Below are positions 15,001-23,038 of a stretch of 64,000 nt of DNA, piece by piece; the stretch's first letter is position 1; every line of letters begins with the position of its first letter. The notes under the pieces were generated by a model. That model made no database searches, had not been told where the DNA came from, and was given only the letters and a program-made list of their open reading frames with translations. The stretch lies in contig NZ_CP023695.1 in assembly GCF_008704395.1 (NCBI RefSeq), forward strand, positions 5,084,001-5,148,000, read 5' to 3'. The translations under genes and the position numbers were made by a program. Origin of the DNA: Streptomyces alboniger. GTDB lineage: Bacteria; Actinomycetota; Actinomycetes; Streptomycetales; Streptomycetaceae.

Positions 15001-17764
15001 GCCGCGCGCGGACGGCGGCGCCGAGGTGACGGTCCTGAGTGTCGCGGAGAAGACCGGCGACGACGCGGGTGACGAGGGCACGGAGCGCGTGCACGCGACC
15101 GCCGTGCTTGCCCCCGGCCAGGACCAGGACGAGCCGCCGCTCACCGGGCTCGTCGCGGGACCCGCTCTTCTGGAGAGCGACGCCGAGGACCTCTACACCG
15201 ACCTCACGTCGGTGGGCCGCCCGCACGGTCCGCGCGCCCGCACCCTGCTCGGCGCGGCCCGCCACCCATCGGGCGTATACACGGCCGAGTTGACCTGCCG
15301 CTTCACCGCCTCCGTCGAGCAGGTGCCCGCCGAGCTGATCGAGGCCGCGGTGGAGGCGGCCGTCGTCCTCGACCCCGAGGGCCCGGTCTTCCTGCCCCGC
15401 GAGATCGCGTCCGTACGCCACTTCAAGAAGCCCCGCGGCGAGCGGCTGACCGTCGTCGCCCGCGTCACCACGGAACAGGACCGGCGCCTCGCCGACATCC
15501 TGGTCCTGGAGAACGGCGACCCCGTCATCGAACTCGGCGGCGTCACCCTCGCCCGCCCCGAAGTCCCGGCCGGGCGACGGCAGTTCCTGCACCGACCCGA
15601 GTGGGTGCGCCGCGCCCTGTCCGCCGCCGTGCCGGACGCCGCCCCCCGGCACGTCCTGCTCCTCGGCCGCACCGAGGACGCCGGCACCGCCCCGGACGGC
15701 CTGCGCGTCACACCCGTCGCCGACTCCGCCGCCCTCAAGGCCGCCCTGGACGACGACTCCGTCACCGACGTCTGCTGGAGCTGGCGCCCGCTGCCCGGCG
15801 CGATGTCGGCCGAGCTGATGCGCGCCGAGTGCGAGCACAACTACCGTGATCTGCTCGGCCTGTTGACCGTGCTCGACGCCGCGGCCCAGCAGCGGCCGCC
15901 CCGGCTGTGGCTGGTCACCGAGGGCGCCCAGCGGCTGCCCGGCGACAGCCCCGGCAGCGGCGCGCACCTGGCCGCCGCCACCCTGTGGGGCTTCGGCCGG
16001 GTGCTGCTGACCGAGTCGCCCCAGTACCGCGCGACGCTGGTCGACCTCGCGCCCGGCGACGGCCTGTCGGCGCTGCTCGACGAGTGCCGTGCCGAAGCGC
16101 CCGGCGAGTACCAGATCGCCCTCCGCGGCGGCCTGCGCCACGTCCGACGGCTGCTGCCCGGCGACACCGCCCGCACCTGGCCCGGCGGCTTCGCGCTGCG
16201 CCCCCCGGGCTCCGGCGACCTCTCCGACCTGTGCCTCGCGCCCGCCGAGGACCGCGCCCCCGCGGCCGGCGAGGTCCAGGTGCGGGTCGCCTCGGTCGCC
16301 CTCACCGCGGCCGACGCCCGGGCAGCCCTGGACGGCGAGGAGTCCGGCGTACCCGGACCCGTGCTCGGCTCACTGGCCGCGGGAACGGTCCTCGCGGCCG
16401 GCGCCGAGGCCGCTTTCACCGCGGGCGACGAGGTCTACGTACGCCATGACGGCGCCCTGCGCGCCACCCTCACCGTCCCGGCCACCGAGGTGGCGCTCGC
16501 GCCCGGCGCGGCCAGCGGCAAGGCGCGGGGCGGGGCCGAGGCGCGGGGCGGGGCCACGGCCTTCCGCCTGGAGGAGCTGGGTGAGGCGCTGCGCACCGCC
16601 GCCTCCGGGTCCCGCGCCGAGGTGTGGGTGGACGTGCCGGGCGGCCCGGACCCCGAGCCCGCCCCGGCCCGCGTCCGCGCCGACCGCACGTATCTCGTCA
16701 CCGGAGGTCTCGGCGGCCTCGGTCTGGTCACCGCACGCAAGCTGGTCTCCCTCGGCGCCCGGCACCTGACCCTGGTCAGCCGCGGCGGACGGGCCACCGA
16801 GGAGGCCGCGCCGGTCCTCGCCGAACTGTCCGAACGGGCGGAGGTCAGCGTCGTACGGGCCGATGTGAGCAGCACCGACGACGTGCGGAACCTCGCCGCC
16901 GGGCTCGCGGCAGGTCCCCACCCGGTCGGCGGTGTCGTGCACGCGGCGGGCTCCTTCGACAAGAAGCTGATCGCCGAGCTGACCTGGGAGTCCATCGACG
17001 CCCAGCTCGCCCCGAAGGCGTACGGCGGCTGGCTGCTGCACGAGGCGGCCGAGGAGTTCTTCCCCGACCTCGACTTCTTCGTGACGTACTCCTCGATCGC
17101 CTCCGTTCTCGGCGGCGCCACCCAGGGCCACTACGCGGCCGCGAGCGCGGGCCTCGACAGCCTCGCCGAGTGGCGCGGCCTGCGCGGACTGCCGGGCCTC
17201 TCGGTCAACTGGGGCGCCTGGGCCAGGGTCGGCATGTCCGCCCGGCTCGACGAGCAGCTGGCCCAGGAGATCGACCGCAGCGGCGTCCGCTTCTTCTCGC
17301 CCACCAGGGCGCTCGACACCCTCGCCGCGCTCTGGCAGCGGCCCGGCAGCCGCCGGGTGGTGGGCGAGTTCGACTGGGCGCGCTATGTGGCGGGCGGCGG
17401 AGTGGACGACGCGTTCTACGACCGGCTCGCCCGCCACGACCAGGGCGGCGCGGTCGGCACCGGCCTCGACCTCACCGCGCTGGCCGCCCTGCCGAAGCCG
17501 GAGCGCACGGCCCTGATCGCCGCGGCCGTGCGCGAGAAGGTCGCCGACGCGCTGCACATGGACGCCGGGGACGACCTCGATCCGAACGCCGAGTTCGTCT
17601 CGCTCGGCCTGGACTCGCTCATGGCCCAGACCGTCAAGGGCGGCCTGGAGACCCTGTTCCGGCTGCCGCTGCCGGCATCGCTGACCTTCGACCACCCGAC
17701 GGTCCGCAGGCTCACCGAGTTCCTCGACGGGCGCCTCGCCCCGGCCACGCAGCAGCACCCCTGA
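12032..17764 (+). CDS. Single-module type I PKS: KS-AT-DH(degenerate)-ER(truncated)-KR-ACP
   Basis: 1,910-residue polyketide synthase. KS at residues ~17-440 with Cys189 (DTACSSS), His324 (VEAHGTGTPLGDP) and His364 (NLGHMEPASG). AT at ~540-850 with GHSIGE (Ser631) and the malonyl-type HAFH at 730-733. A DH-like fold starts at HHPLLG (902) but the catalytic His is Phe934 and the second-half Asp is Glu1104, so it should not dehydrate. Residues ~1386-1541 resemble the front and tail of an ER domain without its Rossmann part. KR from TYLVTGGLGGLG (~1553) with Ser1688 and Tyr1701 intact and no LDD motif. ACP Ser1862. No thioesterase, so release is by another enzyme. Expected output: one or more malonyl extensions left at beta-hydroxy or beta-keto. 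AAGGAG precedes the ATG. Confidence 0.93.
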   Translation: MPREESEKNQASDRAPEPIAIVGVGLRFPGGSNSLDEFDAFLREGRSGIGPIPGDRWDVEAFTPQSPDDKGKIHTTSGGFLDRIDRFDAAFFNISPKEAQYMDPQQRMLLETAWQALEHANIDPAPLRRGNGGVYIGASSIDYALELDSLPYEELDGLLASGITMFPLSGRLSYFLGWRGPSMSVDTACSSSLAALHVAVQGLRAGETDIALCGGVNALHHPRIPVMFSNAQMLSPDGQCKTFDESADGYARAEGCGILVLKRLSDATRDGDTVLALVRGTAVGQDGDSAGLTVPNGPAQEKVIRSALAAAALAPEDIQYVEAHGTGTPLGDPIEFGAIGDTFADSHTKSDPLLVGSVKTNLGHMEPASGIVGVIKAVLQIRSGTIYPHLNLDTPSGRIPWDLYPVRVPTACEPWKAPVRRAVVNSFGFAGTIGAVVLEQPPATAAPDSAAGEAPATPMFTLSAKTAAALREQVARYRQLLADAPELPVDGLCYTGNVSRTHHPYRLAGPVTDRAALTKLLDKAADHDHQGPAGIRKVAFMFSGQGAQYAGMGAHLYGGFPVFRRHVDECDRLFAAELGRSVRDLVIGAADDPESIDRTEYTQPALFTLEYALAQLWMSWGVRPNVLIGHSIGEVSAAAVAGLFSLPDAVTLVSARARLMQAVRAEGGMAAVTAPAEDVLPLLDPHPDLALAASNAPDQCVISGGADALAQVTGQLLAQGLRVDRLAVSHAFHSPLMAEVYDDFRAALEAITFREPSISLISNVTGKLARLAEIGTPDYWVRHIGEPVQFLAGIRAVARRGRHALIEIGPSTALTALAQRSLPVADHLWLASLRRRDRGGDTTLRALAEYYTAGLPVSWAGYHDGRAVPAKTALPTYAFQRKRYWLPTATPRKGGARGGAAHHPLLGTEVRLDGPVREFTAEFTVEELGALADFADGDRTTLPAGAYVDLLLALQDAVHGHTRAAVQELRLPEPLTLKAETPLTLTTRLRPRADGGAEVTVLSVAEKTGDDAGDEGTERVHATAVLAPGQDQDEPPLTGLVAGPALLESDAEDLYTDLTSVGRPHGPRARTLLGAARHPSGVYTAELTCRFTASVEQVPAELIEAAVEAAVVLDPEGPVFLPREIASVRHFKKPRGERLTVVARVTTEQDRRLADILVLENGDPVIELGGVTLARPEVPAGRRQFLHRPEWVRRALSAAVPDAAPRHVLLLGRTEDAGTAPDGLRVTPVADSAALKAALDDDSVTDVCWSWRPLPGAMSAELMRAECEHNYRDLLGLLTVLDAAAQQRPPRLWLVTEGAQRLPGDSPGSGAHLAAATLWGFGRVLLTESPQYRATLVDLAPGDGLSALLDECRAEAPGEYQIALRGGLRHVRRLLPGDTARTWPGGFALRPPGSGDLSDLCLAPAEDRAPAAGEVQVRVASVALTAADARAALDGEESGVPGPVLGSLAAGTVLAAGAEAAFTAGDEVYVRHDGALRATLTVPATEVALAPGAASGKARGGAEARGGATAFRLEELGEALRTAASGSRAEVWVDVPGGPDPEPAPARVRADRTYLVTGGLGGLGLVTARKLVSLGARHLTLVSRGGRATEEAAPVLAELSERAEVSVVRADVSSTDDVRNLAAGLAAGPHPVGGVVHAAGSFDKKLIAELTWESIDAQLAPKAYGGWLLHEAAEEFFPDLDFFVTYSSIASVLGGATQGHYAAASAGLDSLAEWRGLRGLPGLSVNWGAWARVGMSARLDEQLAQEIDRSGVRFFSPTRALDTLAALWQRPGSRRVVGEFDWARYVAGGGVDDAFYDRLARHDQGGAVGTGLDLTALAALPKPERTALIAAAVREKVADALHMDAGDDLDPNAEFVSLGLDSLMAQTVKGGLETLFRLPLPASLTFDHPTVRRLTEFLDGRLAPATQQHP

Positions 17765-17776
17765 CGGGAGACCACA

Positions 17777-19441
17777 GTGGAACACCACACCACCAGTAAC
17801 TGGACGCTGACCCGCACCTCCAGGACGCACGCCGGGGGCCGGGCGGAGCACGCCGCGATCATCTGCGAGGGCCGCACCACCACCTACGGGAAGCTGCACA
17901 GGGACAGCAACCGCGCGGCCCACGCCCTGCGCGACGCCGGGATCGGCCCCGGCGACCGCGTCGCCTACCTGGGACGCGAGTCGGAGAACTACTACCTCAC
18001 GATCCTCGCCTGCGCGAAGGCCGGCGCCGTCCTGGTCCCGGTCAACTGGCGCCTCACCCAGGGCGAGGTGGACCACATCCTGCGCGACTCGGGCGCCGTG
18101 CTCCTCTTCGTGGACGACGAGTTCTGGGAGACCGCCGACCGGGTCAGGCCGCAGCTGCCCGGCCTGCGCACCGTCGTCCGCGTCGACGGCACCGACAGCG
18201 AGGGCGAACCGGCGCGCGGCGCCGGGCTGCCCGCCTGGTACGCCGACCACCCCACCACCGACCTGGAGCCGGGCACGGGACCGGACGACGCGGTCGTCCA
18301 GATCTACACCAGCGGGACCACCGGGCTCCCCAAGGGCGCGGTCCTCGCCCACCGCAGCTTCTTCACGCTGCCCGCCGCGATGCGCGAGCACGGCGCCGAC
18401 TGGCTCGACTGGCTCCCGGACGACGTCAGCCTCATCTCGCTGCCGGGCTTCGGCATCGCGGGCATTGGCTGGTTCATGCACACCTTCAACGCCGGTGGCA
18501 CGAGCGTGGTGATGCCGCAGTTCATCCCGCAGGAGGCGGTGCGGCTCATCCGCGAGCACGGCGTCACCATCACCTTCGCGGCGCCCGCCATGCTCCAGAT
18601 GATGATGGCCGAACGCGGCGCGGGCCCGGCCGCGTTCACCTCCCTGCGCAAGATCGCCTACGGGGCGGCGCCGATGTCCGAGACGCTGCTCGAACGCTGC
18701 CTCGCGGTCTTCGGCTGCCAGTTCGCGCAGATCTACGCCAGCACCGAGACCGGCAGCGTCGCGGTCTGCCTGCCCCCCGAGGCACACCGCCCCGGCACCG
18801 GCCTCCTGAAGTCGGTCGGCAGGCCCTGCCCCGGCAACGAGGTCAAGGTCATCGGCCCGGACGGCGAGAGCCTGCCGCCCGGCGAGACCGGTCAGATATG
18901 CGTACGCACCCCCTCGCGCATGCTCGGCTACTGGAACCTCCCCGAGGCCACCGAGCGCACCGTCGTGGGGGAGTGGCTGCACATGGGCGACGCCGGCTAC
19001 CTCGACGAGGACGGCTATGTGTACCTGCGCGACCGCATGAACGACACGATCATCGTGGCCGGGCAGAACATCTACCCCGCCGAGGTCGAGAAGGCGCTCG
19101 CCGCCCACCCGGCCGTCGCCGACGCCGCCGTCGTCGGACTGCCCGACCCGCACTGGGGCGAGGCGGTGCACGCCGTCGTCGTCCCGCGGCCCGGCGCCAC
19201 CGTCAAGCCCCGCGAACTGCTCGTCGCCCTCCGCGCCCACCTCGCCGACTACAAGATCCCGAGCGCCTTCCACTTCGCCGAGGACCTGCCGCGCAACCCG
19301 TCGGGGAAGATCCTGCGCCGCGCCGTGCGGGACCGGCTGACCGCCGAGGCACCCCCGGCGGCCGAGCGCCTGACCCTGCCCGTCCAGCGCCGCGACTCGG
19401 CACGGACGGCCTCGCTGCCGCCGCAGCGCCAGCACGCCTGA
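17777..19441 (+). CDS. Acyl-CoA/acyl-ACP synthetase (AMP-forming, FadD family)
   Basis: Activates a carboxylic acid as acyl-AMP and transfers it to CoA or a carrier protein. 554 residues from a GTG preceded by GGGAGA, 12 bp after the PKS. The ATP loop YTSGTTGLPKGAV, the YASTETG motif, the hinge YLRDRMNDTIIVAGQNIYP and the catalytic Lys in NPSGKILRR are all present. It could load a fatty acid onto the carrier protein at 11,663 or the PKS, or recycle the free acid. Its ~25-residue C-terminal tail rich in Arg, Gln and Ser is unusual but probably not functional. Substrate chain length cannot be deduced. Confidence 0.9.
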   Translation: MEHHTTSNWTLTRTSRTHAGGRAEHAAIICEGRTTTYGKLHRDSNRAAHALRDAGIGPGDRVAYLGRESENYYLTILACAKAGAVLVPVNWRLTQGEVDHILRDSGAVLLFVDDEFWETADRVRPQLPGLRTVVRVDGTDSEGEPARGAGLPAWYADHPTTDLEPGTGPDDAVVQIYTSGTTGLPKGAVLAHRSFFTLPAAMREHGADWLDWLPDDVSLISLPGFGIAGIGWFMHTFNAGGTSVVMPQFIPQEAVRLIREHGVTITFAAPAMLQMMMAERGAGPAAFTSLRKIAYGAAPMSETLLERCLAVFGCQFAQIYASTETGSVAVCLPPEAHRPGTGLLKSVGRPCPGNEVKVIGPDGESLPPGETGQICVRTPSRMLGYWNLPEATERTVVGEWLHMGDAGYLDEDGYVYLRDRMNDTIIVAGQNIYPAEVEKALAAHPAVADAAVVGLPDPHWGEAVHAVVVPRPGATVKPRELLVALRAHLADYKIPSAFHFAEDLPRNPSGKILRRAVRDRLTAEAPPAAERLTLPVQRRDSARTASLPPQRQHA

Positions 19442-19487
19442 CGCACGGACCAGACGATCCAGCGGACCACACGAAACGGAGCACCCC

Positions 19488-20501
19488 ATGCAGTCCTTTG
19501 CCGGGCCCCTGCGCATCGGCATCCTGTTGCCCACCCGGGAACAGGCCATCAACGGCGCCTACGCCGCCGCACCGCTGCTCGACTTCGCCCGGCAGGCCGA
19601 GGCGCTCGGCTTCGACTCGCTGTGGGCGGGCGACTCGCTGACCGCCAGGCCGCGCCTCGACCCCCTCGTCGTGCTCTCCGCGGCCGCCGCCGCCACCGAG
19701 CGGATCACCGTCGGCACGGCCGCGTTCACCCCCGCCCTGCGCCACCCGCTGATCGGCTCCCACCTGATCGCGAGCCTGGACCACGTGGCCGCCGGCCGAC
19801 TGGTCCTCGGGCTCGGCTCCGGCTTCCCGATGCCCGAGACGGAGGAGGAGTTCGCCTCCGTCGGGGCCTCCTTCGCCGGGCGGGTGGGGCGGCTCGACGA
19901 GATCGCCGCGCTGTGGCGCACCGCCTGGCGCTCCGGCGAGGAGGGCCAACCCACCGCATTCCAGGGCAAGTTCTGGCAGGCCGAGCGCCTTGAGCGGCTG
20001 CCGAAGCCCGCCTCGCCCGGCGGCCCGCCGCTCTGGCTGGCCGGCAGCGACACCCCGAAGGTGCTCGCCAGGGTCGCCGAGAAGTACGACGGCTGGCTGC
20101 CGTTCCTGCCGGACGCCGAGGCGTACGGCAGGGCCCGCGCCCGCATCGCCGAACTCGCCGAGGCGGCGGGCCGCGCCCCCGACGCGGTAACCCCCGCGCT
20201 GTACGCGACGGTCACCGTCAACCGCGACGAGGCGGCGGCCAAGGCCGAGCTGGAGCACTACATCGAGCACTACTACGGGCGCTCCCTGGAGCAGATGTCG
20301 GCCATCCAGGCCTACGGCTGGGGCAGCGCCGAGAGCTGCGCCGAGTGGCTCGGCGCCTATGTGCGCGCCGGTGCCCGCCACCTCGTCATCCGGATCGGGT
20401 CGCTCGACCCGGAGCCGCAGCTGAAGGAGATCGCCGAGGTGCTGCTGCCCGCGGTACGCGCCATCGGCCGGCACACAACCGTTGGGAGAACACAGTCGTG
20501 A
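19488..20501 (+). CDS. Luciferase-like (LLM class) flavin/F420-dependent oxidoreductase
   Basis: 337-residue TIM-barrel protein of the bacterial luciferase family. Typical segments are FARQAEALGFDSLWAGDSL, ITVGTAAFTPALRHP, RLVLGLGSGFP and the C-terminal GSAESCAEWLGAYVRAGARHLVIR. Members use FMN or F420 to hydroxylate, oxidise or reduce. In a pathway that needs amine oxidation and decorates an alkyl chain it is a second oxygenase candidate besides the VlmH-like protein and the P450. Its stop overlaps the GTG start of the thioesterase by 4 bases. Confidence 0.87.
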   Translation: MQSFAGPLRIGILLPTREQAINGAYAAAPLLDFARQAEALGFDSLWAGDSLTARPRLDPLVVLSAAAAATERITVGTAAFTPALRHPLIGSHLIASLDHVAAGRLVLGLGSGFPMPETEEEFASVGASFAGRVGRLDEIAALWRTAWRSGEEGQPTAFQGKFWQAERLERLPKPASPGGPPLWLAGSDTPKVLARVAEKYDGWLPFLPDAEAYGRARARIAELAEAAGRAPDAVTPALYATVTVNRDEAAAKAELEHYIEHYYGRSLEQMSAIQAYGWGSAESCAEWLGAYVRAGARHLVIRIGSLDPEPQLKEIAEVLLPAVRAIGRHTTVGRTQS

Positions 20502-21298
20502 CCACCGCCACCGCCACTGCCACCCTGGGCCAGGAGATGTCCGCCGCGGGTGAGTGGTTCCACCCGGCCGAGCCGTCCGAGGACGCCTCCGTACGGCTGT
20601 TCATGCTGCCGCACGCGGGCAGCGGAGCCATCATCTACCGCGACTGGGAGCGGCTGCTGCCGGGCGACATCGCCCCGCAGGCGGTCACCCTGCCAGGACG
20701 CCACAACCGGCGCGACGAGATGACGTACGAGGACTGGGACCCGCTGCTCGACGCGCTCCACGAGGCGGTCGCCGACGACCTGGACGAGCGGCCCTTCGCG
20801 TTCTTCGGGCACTGCCTCGGCGCCCAGCTGGCGTTCCGCCTCACCATCCGTATGGAGGCGGAGGGCGGCCCCTCGCCGGTCCTCGTCGGCATGTCCGGGT
20901 GGTCGCCCGTCGGCTTCTTCCAGCCGACGGAGGAGCAGAGCCGGATGCCCGCCCCCGAACTCGTCGAGTGGATCAAGAAGTTGGGGTCGTTCCCCGCCGA
21001 GATCTACGACAACCCCCAGATGCTCGCCCTCGTCGTCCCCGCGCTCCGCGCCGACCTGCGCGTCGCCGCCCAGTACGTCGACGACGGCGCGGGCACCGCC
21101 TGCCCGCTGGTCTCCTACGGCGGCGCGTCCGATCCGCTGATGGAGAGCCCGGACGCCATGGAGCACTGGGCCGGGCGCAGCCCCCAGTACCTGGGCCACA
21201 GCGAGTACCCGGGTGGCCACTTCTACATCGACAGCCACGCCGAGGCCGTCACCACGCACTTCGCCCAGCGGCTGCGGCGACTGGCGGGCCGCTCATGA
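20498..21298 (+). CDS. Type II thioesterase with Cys nucleophile
   Basis: 266-residue alpha/beta-hydrolase of the GrsT/RedJ family that clears stalled acyl groups from carrier proteins. The GTG start at 20498 has GGGAGAA upstream and overlaps the oxidoreductase stop. The elbow reads FGHCLGAQ, so the nucleophile is Cys106 in place of the usual Ser; Asp212 (GGASDPLME) and His241 (GGHFYI) complete the triad. A Cys nucleophile makes a longer-lived acyl-enzyme and can favour transfer over hydrolysis, so it may not be a simple editing enzyme. Confidence 0.9.
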   Translation: MTTATATATLGQEMSAAGEWFHPAEPSEDASVRLFMLPHAGSGAIIYRDWERLLPGDIAPQAVTLPGRHNRRDEMTYEDWDPLLDALHEAVADDLDERPFAFFGHCLGAQLAFRLTIRMEAEGGPSPVLVGMSGWSPVGFFQPTEEQSRMPAPELVEWIKKLGSFPAEIYDNPQMLALVVPALRADLRVAAQYVDDGAGTACPLVSYGGASDPLMESPDAMEHWAGRSPQYLGHSEYPGGHFYIDSHAEAVTTHFAQRLRRLAGRS

Positions 21299-22803
21299 CT
21301 ACCGAGGCGGACCTCAACGTCAAGGCCGAGGCGGACATCGACATCAAGGGCGCGGGCGTCCCGCCCCTCGCGCCTCAGGCCGCGCCGCCGGACGAGGCCG
21401 CGGCGGCCAAGCCCTCCTACGGGGCGCTGCTCGTCGTCCTGGCCGGCCTCTTCATCACCAACCTCGACTTCTTCATCGTCAACGTGGCGATCCCCTCGCT
21501 CCAGACGAACATGCACGCCACCGCGGCGGAGATCCAGCTCATCGCCGTCACCTTCACCATCGGCCTGTCCGCGCTGCTGATCACCGGCGGCCGGCTCGGC
21601 GACATCTACGGCAGGCGTCGGGTCTACTCGATCGGCGTGCTGCTCTTCACGCTCGCCTCGCTGGCCTGCGGCATCGCCCAGAACATGGGCGAGCTGATCA
21701 TCGCCCGCGGCATCCAGGGCGCGGCAGCGGCGCTGGTCATCCCGCAGGTGCTCGGCATCCTGACGACCACCTACTCGGGCAAGCACCGCGCCGTCGCGTT
21801 CAACGCGTACGGCATCGCGCTCGGCGCGGCCGCGGTCTTCGGGCAGCTGATCGGCGGGCTGCTGATCAAGGCCGACGTGTTCGGCATGGACTGGCGGACC
21901 ATCTTCCTCATCAACGTGCCGATCGGCGCGATCGTGCTCGCGCTCACCCCGAAGCTGGTGCCGGAGTCGAAGTCCGAGGGCCGTACCGGGCTCGACCTGG
22001 TCGGTGTCCTGCTCGTCACCGCCGGGCTCACCGCGGTCGTGCTGCCGCTGGTCATCGGCCGCGAGGAGGGCTGGCCCGCCTGGACCTGGCTGTGCATGGC
22101 GGCGGCGGTGCCGCTGCTCGCCGCCTTCTGGTTCTGCCAGCGGCGGCTCGCGGCGAGCGCCAAGTCGCCGCTGGTGAGCCCGTCCCTCTTCCGTGACAGG
22201 GCGTTCGGCGTCGGATCCGTCACCATCCTCGTCTACTTCTCGGTGATGGCCTCCTTCTTCCTGGTCCTCGCGCTCTACCTCCAGCAGGGGCACGGCGCTT
22301 CGGCCCTGGAGTCGGGGCTGCTCTTCGTGCCGCTGGGCCTCGGCTTCTTCGTCGCCTCGGCCATGGCGCCCAAGTTCGCCGCCAAGCTGGGGCGGCAGGC
22401 GCTCGCACTGGGCGCCCTGGTGGTGGCCGCGGGCGACATCGCCTTCGCCCAGACCGCCTCCCAGCTCGGTACCACGGGCTCGGTCGGCTGGTGCATCCCC
22501 GCGATGGTGGTCTGCGGCTTCGGCATGGGCCTGGTGGTCGCCCCACTCACCTCGCTGGTCCTCGAGGGGGTGGCGACCGAGCACGCGGCGGCGGCCTCCG
22601 GGGTGTTCTCCACCGGCCAGGAGATGGGGAACGCGCTGGGCATCGCGATCATCGGCGTGGTCTTCTTCGACCAGGTCGGGGAGCACCCGTCGGCGCAGGG
22701 CTACACCGACGGGTTCGGGTTCAGCCTGTACGTCCAGGCCGGCATCTGCGTCCTGGTCGCGGCCCTGGTGCAGTTCCTGCCGCGCAAGGCCGAGAAGGGC
22801 TGA
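21295..22803 (+). CDS. MFS exporter, DHA2 (EmrB/QacA) family
   Basis: 502-residue transporter with about 14 hydrophobic segments after a ~40-residue polar N-terminus. Family motifs include NLDFFIVNVAIPSLQ in helix 1, GRLGDIYGRRRVY between helices 2 and 3, and the GQLIGGLL region. It overlaps the thioesterase stop by 4 bases (ATGA) and is followed by a strong hairpin, so it ends the rightward operon. The likely job is proton-driven export of, and self-protection against, the azoxy product. Valanimycin synthesis also includes an MFS resistance pump (VlmF). Confidence 0.9.
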   Translation: MTTEADLNVKAEADIDIKGAGVPPLAPQAAPPDEAAAAKPSYGALLVVLAGLFITNLDFFIVNVAIPSLQTNMHATAAEIQLIAVTFTIGLSALLITGGRLGDIYGRRRVYSIGVLLFTLASLACGIAQNMGELIIARGIQGAAAALVIPQVLGILTTTYSGKHRAVAFNAYGIALGAAAVFGQLIGGLLIKADVFGMDWRTIFLINVPIGAIVLALTPKLVPESKSEGRTGLDLVGVLLVTAGLTAVVLPLVIGREEGWPAWTWLCMAAAVPLLAAFWFCQRRLAASAKSPLVSPSLFRDRAFGVGSVTILVYFSVMASFFLVLALYLQQGHGASALESGLLFVPLGLGFFVASAMAPKFAAKLGRQALALGALVVAAGDIAFAQTASQLGTTGSVGWCIPAMVVCGFGMGLVVAPLTSLVLEGVATEHAAAASGVFSTGQEMGNALGIAIIGVVFFDQVGEHPSAQGYTDGFGFSLYVQAGICVLVAALVQFLPRKAEKG

Positions 22804-22827
22804 ACAAGGGCCCGGTACCGGGCGGTT

Positions 22828-22875
22828 CGGACGGCGGGTGCCCCGGAGCGAAGGCTCCGGGGCACCCGCCGTCCG
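22828..22875 (+). terminator. Rho-independent-type hairpin after the exporter gene
   Basis: Two perfect 22-base arms (22828-22849 and 22854-22875) separated by GAAG, 25 bp after the MFS stop. It closes the operon that starts at 11,663, so the P450 downstream needs its own promoter. Confidence 0.85.
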
Positions 22876-22956
22876 TATGCCGTGAGAGCGCGGTCGCGCG
22901 TGTTACGCAGGTGTGTCCCCACCGGTCACGACAGGCACGAGATCCGGCCAGAAAGG

Positions 22957-22983
22957 GTCAGCCGGACGTCAGGGGAGCATCAG
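22957..22983 (+). promoter_or_regulatory. SARP-type direct repeats before the P450 gene
   Basis: GTCAG at 22957, GTCAG at 22968 and ATCAG at 22979, each 11 bp apart, about 55 bp before the P450 start and just after the terminator of the previous operon. Three in-phase units are a stronger match than chance would suggest for a 5-mer. Confidence 0.7.
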
Positions 22984-23038
22984 GGCATTCGGCCAGCATG
23001 ACGGAAAGGAACAAGCCATAGCCCAGGGGGGAAATGCC

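Noticed and set aside
16370..19552. 1,060-codon minus-strand frame antisense to the PKS and ligase genes
   Set aside because: Same GC-bias shadow effect; the plus-strand frames encode PKS KR/ACP domains and a full AMP ligase.
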